From DATLGD01 sp035540755 (GTDB taxonomy: Bacteria; Actinomycetota; Actinomycetes; Mycobacteriales; SCTD01), in contig DATLGD010000084.1 in NCBI GenBank assembly GCA_035540755.1, forward strand, positions 1 to 9,167: 9,167 nucleotides of DNA. The letters are read 5' to 3'. A program made the position numbers and the translations under genes. The first letter of the stretch is position 1; each line of letters begins with the position of its first letter. Positions 1 to 5,714 of this stretch are shown piece by piece. Below the pieces are notes generated by a model. The model did not search any database and was not told the DNA's origin. It was given only the letters and a program-made list of their open reading frames with translations.

Positions 1-102
1 GCCGGCGCGCGGCAGGACGGCGCTCGGTCCGCCCGTGCCCGCGAGCCTAGTGGCCAGGGCCCCGACGGCCCGGCGGAGCGCAGCGGCGGGACGGCGGGAG
101 GC

Positions 103-369
103 TCAGACGGCGGACCGCTTCAGCCGACGACGCTCCCGCTCGGACAGGCCCCCCCAGATGCCGAACCGCTCGTCGGAGCCGAGGGCGTACTCGAGGCACT
201 CGGCCTTGACCTCGCAGCCGACGCAGATGCGCTTGGCCTCGCGGGTCGAGCCGCCCTTCTCCGGGAAGAAGGCCTCCGGATCGGTCTGGGCGCAGAGCGC
301 CTGCTCCTGCCAGGAGAGCTCCCCGTCGTCGTCTCCGTCGGTGCTGAACACCAGCGCCAGCTCGCTCAT
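103..369 (-). CDS. whiB2: WhiB-family iron-sulfur transcriptional regulator, WhiB2/WhmD type
   Basis: Complete 88-residue protein. Four cysteines at 26, 49, 52 and 58 (C-X22-C-X2-C-X5-C) form the [4Fe-4S] ligand set of Wbl proteins. The turn motif GIWGG is at 70-74, followed by a basic C-terminal helix (RERRRLKR). The stretches around ALCAQTDPEAFFPEKGGSTREAK and ECLEYAL are those of the WhiB/WhiB2/WhmD subgroup rather than WhiB1, 3 or 7. Members of this subgroup act in the cytoplasm as regulators of septation and sporulation and, in Streptomyces, work together with WhiA. The ATG is preceded by GAGGAGA (minus strand, 374-380) at normal spacing. The gene follows the large coiled-coil gene on the same strand after 275 bases and has its own promoter, so it is probably transcribed alone. 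Its nearest conserved partner in mycobacteria, fbiA, lies about 7.7 kb away here. Identification is very secure; the exact regulon is not known. Confidence 0.97.
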   Translation of the reverse strand: MSELALVFSTDGDDDGELSWQEQALCAQTDPEAFFPEKGGSTREAKRICVGCEVKAECLEYALGSDERFGIWGGLSERERRRLKRSAV

Positions 370-466
370 GACGTCTCCTCGCAGGCCCCGTTCGAGCGCG
401 GCGCCGCTGCCGCCCCGGTTGCGGTGTCTCCACGCCGGTCGAGTGGCCGTCGGCGGCGAGGGGGGA

Positions 467-496
467 ACGACACGCCTCGAATTACACGCGTGTCGT
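467..496. promoter_or_regulatory. Inverted repeat over the whiB2 -10 region, candidate operator
   Basis: ACGACACGC (467-475) and GCGTGTCGT (488-496) are perfect 9-bp arms with a 12-base centre that contains the -10 hexamer. The right arm also lies inside a 10-bp palindrome ACACGCGTGT (484-493). Each arm carries GACAC, the core recognised by WhiA in Streptomyces venezuelae. A regulator bound here would cover the -10 and start site. Whether it is WhiA, WhiB2 itself or another protein is inference. Confidence 0.5.
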
Positions 497-509
497 CCGC
501 CGGAGTCAA
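481..509 (-). promoter_or_regulatory. Promoter of whiB2 (TTGACT-17-TGTAAT)
   Basis: On the minus strand the -35 TTGACT occupies 509-504 and the -10 TGTAAT occupies 486-481, with a 17-base spacer. The -35 and -10 each differ from the TTGACA/TATAAT consensus at one position, which stands out in this GC-rich DNA. Transcription would begin near 474-475, giving an untranslated leader of about 105 bases. Confidence 0.75.
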
Positions 510-644
510 GCCCTGCGGTGGTATCCGTCGACGGCCCGCCGCGATCACTGCTCGTGACGGGGCCGCCACCTCACGTCGACCTGGCGCGTGGTACCGGCGA
601 TCGTGTCCGGTTCGGAGTGGGCTCGGGCGTGGCAGCTGCGGGCG

Positions 645-3600
645 TCAGCGGCGGCGGCGGAACAGCCGCCGCTCGCCCTCGTGCGCGCCGGCAGGTGGCG
701 GCGCGGGCGGCCCCGGGCGCGCGGCCCAGCTGGTCTCGGGCGGCGGCTCGGGTGCGGCCTGGTCGGCCGTGGCCCCCCCGGCGTCGGACGTGGCCGGCCC
801 CCGCGAGGCCGGCTCACCGGACTGCGACGGGCCGCTCGCCACGACCCGCGGCTGCGGCCGTGGAGCCACCCGACCGCGCGGCGCTCCCGGATCGGGCACG
901 GCCAGGCCCACCGGACTGCGCGCGGCGTCGTCCGCTGCGGCCTCCCGCGGCGGCGCCGCCGGGACGGTGGCGGAGTCCTCCGCCGCAGAGGCCTTCGGTC
1001 GGTTCGCAGCGGACTGCTTCGCGGTCGTCCCCGTGCCCCGGGTCCGCTCCCCCGATGCCCGCGTCGCCGGACCCTGACCGGCCTTCTTCGCGGCCGGTTT
1101 CGGGCCGGCCTCCTTGGTGGCCGGCTTCTTCGCCGCCGTCTTCGTCGCGGCCGGCTTCTTCCCGGGCGTCTTCGTCGCGGCCGGCTTCGTCGCGGCCGGC
1201 TTCGTCGCGGCCGGCTTCGTCGCGGCCGGCTTCGTCGCGGCCGGCTTCGTCGCGGCCGGCTCCCTCGCGGCCGGCGTCCCGGCAGGACCGGCGTCGGTCG
1301 ACGTCTCGTCATGCCCGCTCCCGCGACCGCCGGTGGGGACGTCGTCGTCGAGGTCGTCGTCGAGGTCGTCGTCGAGGTCGTCGGCCCGGCCCAGCTCCTC
1401 GAGCGCACCTCCGAGCCGCCCGGTCGTTCTGGCCGGCGGACCGGAAGGCGTCGGCGCGGGCTGGGGGTCGGGCTGGGGATCCGGCTCGGGCTCGGCCGGG
1501 ACGGCGGCCACGATCTCCTCGGGCACCTCGACGACCGGCGGCACCGGTGCGCCGACGGCGGTGCGGTAGCGCTCGGCGTCGCGCGCGTCCCGCCGCCGGC
1601 TGACGGCGTCGCCCATCCGGGCTCGCAGGGCCGCGCGGTCGCGCGAGGACAGACCGGCGGCGAACTCGTCGAGGATCTCGTGCAGCACCCGGTCGCGCTC
1701 GGCCTCGAGGATCCGGTCGCGCTCGGCGAGGTACCCGACGAGCACCTGCCCCGCCGCCGACAGCCGCTTGGTGCCGGTGTCGATGCCGCTGCGGGCGCGG
1801 TCGACGCCGCCGACCGCACGGCTGAGCGACGCCGTCACCTCGTCCAGCTTGCCGGCGACCTCGGCGCGCACCTCCCCGACCGTCGCCTCGGCCAGCGCCC
1901 TGGCGCCCTGGACCACCTCGTGGGTGCGCGTCGGCCACTCCTTGCGCAGGCCGCCGACGATGCCGCCGAGGACGTCGGTGCTCTCGACGACGGCGGCGAC
2001 GTCCTCGCCGGCCTGGTCGACGGCCTCGGCGGTCCGCTGCAGGGCGGCGTCGACGCCGGCGAGGCGCTCGCTCATGTCGCGCTGCCGCTCGTCGACGGTG
2101 GTGTCGAGCTCGCCCAGCCGGTCCAGGAGCTGGGCGACCTGCGCGTCGGCCTTGGTGAACAGTTCCTTGCGCAGGTCACGCCCGGCCTCGACGACGTCGT
2201 CGCGCACCGTGTCGAGCGTCGCCTCCAGCTCGCTGCGGAAGGAGGTGACGGCCGCGGCGAGGGCGTCGGCGCGCTCCTGCAGTGCGCGGGTGTCGCCGGC
2301 CGAGCCCTCGACGAGGGTGCGCACCTCCTCGAGCCGGGCGCTCACCGCCTCGAGCTGCTCGTCCGCCCTCGCCACGAGCGCGGCGCGCAGCTCCTCGGTG
2401 GAGCGCCCGACATCGGCGCGCACCTCGTCCAGCGCGCGGCGCACGCCGTCGCTGGCCGCGACCAGGGACGCGAGCCGCTCGGTGGAGTCGCGGGTGGCCG
2501 CGGTGCTGCCGGTGACGTCGCTGGCCAGCTCGCCGAGCCGGTCCACGACGCCGGAGAAGACCTGCTCGAGCCGCTCGAGCACCTCCTCGCGCAGGGTCCG
2601 GGTCCGCTCGCCGACCTCGGCCCGCGTCTCGACCAGCGCCTCGCGGACCGCAGCGGAGGACTCGGTGGTGACCGCCGTCAGCCGCTCGCGCAGCGTCTCC
2701 ACCGACTCGGCGACGTCGAGGCGCAGCGACGCGAAGCCCTCGGACGCCGCGACGGACGCGGCGGTCAGCTCGGCCAGCTGCGGCCGCAGCCCGCCGACCT
2801 CGGTGGCGACATCGGTGCGCGCGTCCGCGAGGGCGGATGCCACCTGCGAGCGGACGGCCTCGAGCCGCTGCTCGAGCGCCGAGCGCAGCCCGGCGAGGTC
2901 GTTGCGGTCCTGCTCCGACCGGGAGACGAGGTCGTCCTGCAGGGAGGCGACGGTGCCCTGCAGCCGCTCGGCCACCGCACCCATGTCGTCGCGGGTGGCG
3001 TCCCGGCCGTCGGAGAGGGCGCCGGAGACGGTCCCGCCGAGTCCGGTGAGGCTGCGGTCGAGCACCTCGCCGAAGCCGTCGAGGGCGCGGCCCACGGTGT
3101 CGGCGAGCTCGCTCACCGACTCGCGGGACGACGTGCTCTCGGCCGCCGCCCGCTCGAGCGCGCCGACGACGTCGTCGCGCAGCTCCTCGGTGCGGGCGCG
3201 AAGGATCATCGACAGGCGGTCGTAGAGGGTGGTCTCCATCTCCGACATGCGCGTCTCGGTGACGTCGCGCAGCCGGCCGACGAGAAGCTCGGCGGCCGAC
3301 TGCCCCTGCTCCTCGATCCGGCGCTCGAGGGCTGTCACCGATGCGGCCACCCCGGCGAGCCGGTCGACCGTGGTCGCGGCCCCGTCGCGGGCCAGCGTCT
3401 CGAGCCGCCCGCTCCTCGCGTCGAGCGCCTCCTCGAGCACCGCGAGACGCGACTCGAGGGCGCCGCGCGCGTCGGCCAGGGCGGCCTGGGTGCTCGCCGC
3501 GGCCTGCGCCTCGTCCTCCAGCGCGCTCGTGACGCTGCGGTGCACCCGCTCGCCGACGTCGTCCATCCGGCTCTCGACCGCCGCGCGGAGCGCGGCGGCC

Positions 3601-3995
3601 ACCTCGTCGAGGTCGGCGCGCTGCGGAACGCCGCCGAGGGTCTCGCGCACCTCGCGGGACAGCCCGGGGAGGCCGTTGCGGACGTCGTCGACCCGGCCTC
3701 CGACGCCGTCGACGCGCGACGCGAGCTCGGCCACGCGACGCACCAGGGCGCCGGTCTCGCTGCGGCTGGCGGCCACCGAGCCGGTGAGGCGCCCGCCGAG
3801 CCCGTCGAGGTCGGTGCGCACCGCACCGACCTCCGAGCGCAGCGAGCCGAGCTCGGCCCGCACCGCACCGATCTCGGCGCGGACCGCGGAGACCAGCGTC
3901 GCCGCCACCGCGCTCTCGCCCTCGTCAGCGGCGTAGGACGCCAGCTGCTCGATGCGTCGCGTCAGATCGGGGCCGGCTGGATCGACCGTGCTCAC
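645..3995 (-). CDS. Large coiled-coil protein with acidic patch and lysine/alanine/proline-rich repeat tail
   Basis: 1116 residues. The GTG at 3995 is preferred over an ATG 60 bases upstream (4055) because AGGGAG (4001-4006) sits 5 bases before it and the upstream extension looks non-coding. From about residue 25 to 735 the protein is almost continuous alpha-helical coiled coil. Residues 38-70 show clean heptads, with hydrophobics at 38/42, 45/49, 52/56, 59/63 and 66/70. A charged helical block (about 754-812, rich in ER and DR pairs) follows. Then come a Pro/Asp linker (about 832-845), an acidic DLDDD repeat (about 872-885) and a tail of AATKP pentapeptides (about 907-962) passing into histone H1-like Lys/Ala sequence, ending in FRRRR. 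No signal peptide, membrane segment or ATPase motif is seen, so it should be cytoplasmic. A scaffold, cytoskeletal (Scy/FilP-like) or nucleoid-binding role is plausible from architecture and whiB2 proximity only. I do not recognise a named family. Confidence 0.9.
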   Translation of the reverse strand: MSTVDPAGPDLTRRIEQLASYAADEGESAVAATLVSAVRAEIGAVRAELGSLRSEVGAVRTDLDGLGGRLTGSVAASRSETGALVRRVAELASRVDGVGGRVDDVRNGLPGLSREVRETLGGVPQRADLDEVAAALRAAVESRMDDVGERVHRSVTSALEDEAQAAASTQAALADARGALESRLAVLEEALDARSGRLETLARDGAATTVDRLAGVAASVTALERRIEEQGQSAAELLVGRLRDVTETRMSEMETTLYDRLSMILRARTEELRDDVVGALERAAAESTSSRESVSELADTVGRALDGFGEVLDRSLTGLGGTVSGALSDGRDATRDDMGAVAERLQGTVASLQDDLVSRSEQDRNDLAGLRSALEQRLEAVRSQVASALADARTDVATEVGGLRPQLAELTAASVAASEGFASLRLDVAESVETLRERLTAVTTESSAAVREALVETRAEVGERTRTLREEVLERLEQVFSGVVDRLGELASDVTGSTAATRDSTERLASLVAASDGVRRALDEVRADVGRSTEELRAALVARADEQLEAVSARLEEVRTLVEGSAGDTRALQERADALAAAVTSFRSELEATLDTVRDDVVEAGRDLRKELFTKADAQVAQLLDRLGELDTTVDERQRDMSERLAGVDAALQRTAEAVDQAGEDVAAVVESTDVLGGIVGGLRKEWPTRTHEVVQGARALAEATVGEVRAEVAGKLDEVTASLSRAVGGVDRARSGIDTGTKRLSAAGQVLVGYLAERDRILEAERDRVLHEILDEFAAGLSSRDRAALRARMGDAVSRRRDARDAERYRTAVGAPVPPVVEVPEEIVAAVPAEPEPDPQPDPQPAPTPSGPPARTTGRLGGALEELGRADDLDDDLDDDLDDDVPTGGRGSGHDETSTDAGPAGTPAAREPAATKPAATKPAATKPAATKPAATKPAATKTPGKKPAATKTAAKKPATKEAGPKPAAKKAGQGPATRASGERTRGTGTTAKQSAANRPKASAAEDSATVPAAPPREAAADDAARSPVGLAVPDPGAPRGRVAPRPQPRVVASGPSQSGEPASRGPATSDAGGATADQAAPEPPPETSWAARPGPPAPPPAGAHEGERRLFRRRR
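1111..1275 (-). repeat. 15-bp minisatellite encoding AATKP pentapeptides
   Basis: The plus-strand unit TTCGTCGCGGCCGGC occurs as six perfect consecutive copies at 1171-1260, another perfect copy at 1141-1155, and diverged copies at 1111-1140, 1156-1170 and 1261-1275, eleven units in register in all. The unit length is a multiple of three, so copy changes would keep the coiled-coil gene in frame and lengthen or shorten its Lys/Ala/Pro tail. Confidence 0.95.
1341..1382 (-). repeat. 12-bp tandem repeat encoding acidic DLDD units
   Basis: The plus-strand unit GTCGTCGTCGAG is present three times (1341-1352, 1353-1364, 1365-1376) plus a half unit to 1382. In the coiled-coil gene it encodes an Asp-rich patch interrupted by Leu every fourth residue, just before the basic tail. 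Like the nearby 15-bp array it is frame-preserving. Confidence 0.9.
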
Positions 3996-4000
3996 AGGGT

Positions 4001-4006
4001 CTCCCT
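4001..4006 (-). promoter_or_regulatory. Ribosome binding site fixing the GTG start of the coiled-coil gene
   Basis: The minus strand reads AGGGAG, then ACCCT, then GTG at 3995. The 5-base spacing decides for this start over the ATG at 4055, which has no comparable site. Confidence 0.7.
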
Positions 4007-4022
4007 GGGTCGAGGTGCACGC

Positions 4023-4028
4023 AGCGTA
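4023..4028 (-). promoter_or_regulatory. Possible -10 element (TACGCT) for the coiled-coil gene
   Basis: TACGCT matches the actinobacterial TANNNT -10 pattern and would start transcription near 4016, leaving a leader of about 21 bases that includes the ribosome binding site. No recognisable -35 is present. A 9-bp direct repeat GTGCACCTC (minus strand, 4055-4047 and 4020-4012) flanks it. Confidence 0.35.
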
Positions 4029-4106
4029 GTGGCCCGGCAGCGACCAGAGGTGCACCCGCTCCGGGCGATCCCTGCGCGCGCGACGCGACAGGATCGATTC
4101 GGTGCC

Positions 4107-4121
4107 GGGCCTCGGCGGCCC
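4107..4121 (-). terminator. Possible hairpin after the acyltransferase-like gene
   Basis: GGGCC and GGCCC arms with a 5-base loop lie directly after the stop codon of the membrane protein gene. The stem is short and there is no T-run, so termination is uncertain, although U-less hairpins are common in actinobacteria. Confidence 0.25.
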
Positions 4122-5309
4122 CTACGTGCCGGGCAGCCGGCCGGGGGCACCGCGGGACGCTCCCGTGACCCGACGCGTCAGGGCGGCCAGACCCGCCTCG
4201 AGCGGGCCGCGTCCGACCAGGTGCCGCCACAGCGGCGCGAGCACCAGGGCTCCGACGACCTGCACCGCCCAGAACGCCATCGGGTCGGGCCGGTTCCCGG
4301 GGGCGACCGCGTCCAGGACGAGCAGGTGCAGGCAGTACAGGGTCAGCGGCATCGACCCGGCTGCGGCCAGCGGCACGAGCAGCCACGACCCCCAGCCCCG
4401 CAGCGTGCCGGCGAGCAGCAGCATCGCGCCCAGCACCGCCAGCGCCGTCCCGGTGGTGTGCAGCAGGTCGACCGGCGTGGTGCTGTGCGGGGCGTCGCTC
4501 GCGAGCCACCACCAGGTGGTGGTGGGCACGTTGCCGAACCGACCCTCGGCGACGACGTCGGCGACGTCGCGCCCGCGCAGCGCGGTGACCTCGGCGATGC
4601 GACCGAGTCCTCCGCCGGTGCGCAGCAGCAGTGCGCTCGCGACGGTCGCCGCGACCGCGAGGGCGGTGCCGCCGAACAGCAGCGCCGCGTCGACCCGGCG
4701 CTCGCCGAGCGCCAGCCGACCGACGGCCAGCCCGGCGCACAGGTAGGCGGTCCAGCCGATGACCGGGTAGTAGCCGGTGACCAGCAGCGTCTGGAGGAGA
4801 CCGGCCGGGTCGTCGACCAGCGTGCCGAAGGTGGGGCTGCGCAGGATCGGGTCGTCCATCGCCGGCCGCACCAGGAAGCTGACCACCGGTGCCACGACGG
4901 CGACGGCGGCGGCCAGCGCGGCGAGCACCCTCGGCCGCAGCCCCAGCAGCGGCACCGCCACCACGAACAGCACCGCGTAGTAGGCCAGGATGACCGCCAC
5001 GCCGGACTCGAGCAGCCCGAGCAGCAGCCCGACGGCGCCGACCAGCGCCGCACGTGCCACCAGCGCCACGGACCAGCGCCGACGCCGCTCGCCCTGCACC
5101 GGTCGGCGCGCCCCCGTCGCGAGCGCCACGCCCACACCGGCGAGCACCGCGAACAGCGCCGCCGACCGACCGGCCGCCAGCAGGTGGGCCGTCGTCGTGG
5201 CACCGCCGTCACCCCGCGCCGGGACGACGTGCACCGCCATCATCCCGATCAGCGCGGTGCCGCGCGCGGCGTCGACGCCGGCGAGCCGGCCGGTGCCTGT
5301 CGTCCCCAT
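4122..5309 (-). CDS. Multi-pass membrane acyltransferase-like protein (HGSNAT_cat / DUF418 type)
   Basis: 395 residues with many hydrophobic helices (for example about 50-66, 85-100, 105-145 and several in the second half). The N-terminus has the R8-x4-D13-x2-R16-G17 signature followed by a first membrane helix with H27, as in heparan-alpha-glucosaminide N-acetyltransferase-type (DUF1624) and YeiB/DUF418 proteins. The C-terminal part has GSMPLTLYCLH (318-328) and GRGPLE (366-371), both typical of DUF418 proteins. The family is thought to move acyl groups across or at the cytoplasmic membrane onto glycans or other surface molecules; the substrate is unknown here. The ATG at 5309 has no clear ribosome binding site but lies 7 bases after CAGACT, suggesting a leaderless transcript. 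Divergent from the type VII-style operon (102-base gap) and 126 bases upstream of the coiled-coil gene, with which it may be partly co-transcribed. Family call good, function tentative. Confidence 0.85.
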   Translation of the reverse strand: MGTTGTGRLAGVDAARGTALIGMMAVHVVPARGDGGATTTAHLLAAGRSAALFAVLAGVGVALATGARRPVQGERRRRWSVALVARAALVGAVGLLLGLLESGVAVILAYYAVLFVVAVPLLGLRPRVLAALAAAVAVVAPVVSFLVRPAMDDPILRSPTFGTLVDDPAGLLQTLLVTGYYPVIGWTAYLCAGLAVGRLALGERRVDAALLFGGTALAVAATVASALLLRTGGGLGRIAEVTALRGRDVADVVAEGRFGNVPTTTWWWLASDAPHSTTPVDLLHTTGTALAVLGAMLLLAGTLRGWGSWLLVPLAAAGSMPLTLYCLHLLVLDAVAPGNRPDPMAFWAVQVVGALVLAPLWRHLVGRGPLEAGLAALTRRVTGASRGAPGRLPGT

Positions 5310-5316
5310 CCGCTGC

Positions 5317-5322
5317 AGTCTG
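5317..5322 (-). promoter_or_regulatory. -10 element (CAGACT) for a leaderless acyltransferase-like mRNA
   Basis: On the minus strand CAGACT is followed by 7 bases and then the ATG at 5309, the spacing expected if the start codon is at or next to the transcription start. There is no Shine-Dalgarno sequence, and no clear -35. Confidence 0.45.
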
Positions 5323-5362
5323 CTGGCCGGACGCGGCGGGCGCTCGCAGCGGCGCGGTCTGC

Positions 5363-5368
5363 CACCCT
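5363..5368 (+). promoter_or_regulatory. Weak candidate -10 (CACCCT) for the type VII-style operon
   Basis: CACCCT is the best CANNNT/TANNNT match in the 102-base divergent gap on the plus strand. It would give a leader of about 37 bases containing the strong ribosome binding site. No -35 is visible, so this is only a suggestion. Confidence 0.2.
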
Positions 5369-5396
5369 GGGGCGGCTCCGGCACCGGCCGGGATGC

Positions 5397-5406
5397 GGAG
5401 GAGGGG
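5397..5406 (+). promoter_or_regulatory. Strong ribosome binding site of the first operon gene
   Basis: GGAGGAGGGG ends 5 bases before the ATG at 5412 and is the best Shine-Dalgarno sequence in the window. It fixes the start, and since the next two genes are coupled by GTGA overlaps it probably drives entry for the whole operon. Confidence 0.75.
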
Positions 5407-5411
5407 TACCG

Positions 5412-5714
5412 ATGGCGGCCGTCGAGGTCGACCCCGAGGCGCTGCAGGCGATCGTCCGCGCCCTCGCGGAGGTCGCCGCCGCCCTCGAGGCCGACGTGCC
5501 GCCGCTGCGTGAGGCCTCGGCGTCTGCACGGTCCGGGGCCGGTGAGCTGAGCGGCGACCTGGCGCCGGGGCTGGAGGCGTTCCGCCTGTCCTGGGAGGCC
5601 GTGCTGCGCGTGACCGCCGGGTCGGCGGAGCTGGCCGCCGACAGCATCACCTCGGCGGCGGAGACCTACCGGGCGGTCGACGAGCAGGCCGTGCGGCCCG
5701 GTGGCCCGCGGTGA
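5412..5714 (+). CDS. Small EspC/WXG100-like type VII secretion partner protein
   Basis: 100 residues, almost entirely alpha-helical with a central turn around 44-52 (GELSGDLAPG), giving the helix-turn-helix hairpin of WXG100/EspC (DUF2580-type) proteins. A tryptophan is at 61, early in the second helix, but not in a WxG motif. Near the end, Y86-R-A-V-D90 matches the YxxxD general export signal of mycobacterial type VII (ESX) substrates. There is no Sec signal peptide. The ATG has a strong ribosome binding site, and its stop overlaps the GTG of the next gene by 4 bases (GTGA), so the two proteins are made together and may pair, as EsxA-EsxB, PE-PPE and LXG-partner proteins do. Secretion itself is inferred; no ESX machinery gene is in the window. 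Confidence 0.85.
   Translation: MAAVEVDPEALQAIVRALAEVAAALEADVPPLREASASARSGAGELSGDLAPGLEAFRLSWEAVLRVTAGSAELAADSITSAAETYRAVDEQAVRPGGPR

Larger units (their letters stand above)
370..644. other. Intergenic control region upstream of whiB2
   Basis: This 275-base gap lies between the stop of the coiled-coil gene and the whiB2 start, both on the minus strand. It holds the whiB2 promoter, an inverted repeat over the -10 and four GACAC pentamers counted on both strands (424-428, 469-473, 490-494, 603-607). The transcribed leader would be roughly 105 bases. I see no convincing gene in it and no strong terminator for the coiled-coil gene. Confidence 0.7.

Noticed and set aside
44..49. TAGGCT on the minus strand as a -10 for a gene beyond the left edge
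   Set aside because: No -35, no start codon at leaderless spacing, and the downstream gene is outside the window.
57..71. GGGCC-N5-GGCCC hairpin after whiB2 as a terminator
   Set aside because: Only a 5-bp stem with no T-run, and such GC palindromes are frequent by chance here; too weak to list as a feature.
1111..1382. CRISPR array or regulatory iteron array
   Set aside because: The repeats are directly abutting with no spacers and lie in frame inside a coding sequence.
3996..4055. Longer version of the coiled-coil protein starting at ATG 4055
   Set aside because: The extra 20 residues lack helix character and a ribosome binding site; GTG 3995 has AGGGAG at good spacing.
588..5714. Open frame of about 1700 codons on the plus strand, antisense to the coiled-coil and acyltransferase-like genes
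   Set aside because: Antisense frames stay open over long distances at this GC content. Its Arg/Gly/Ala/His-rich product is low-complexity, while the minus-strand frames give sensible heptads and membrane helices. Only its last 100 codons (from 5412) are real.
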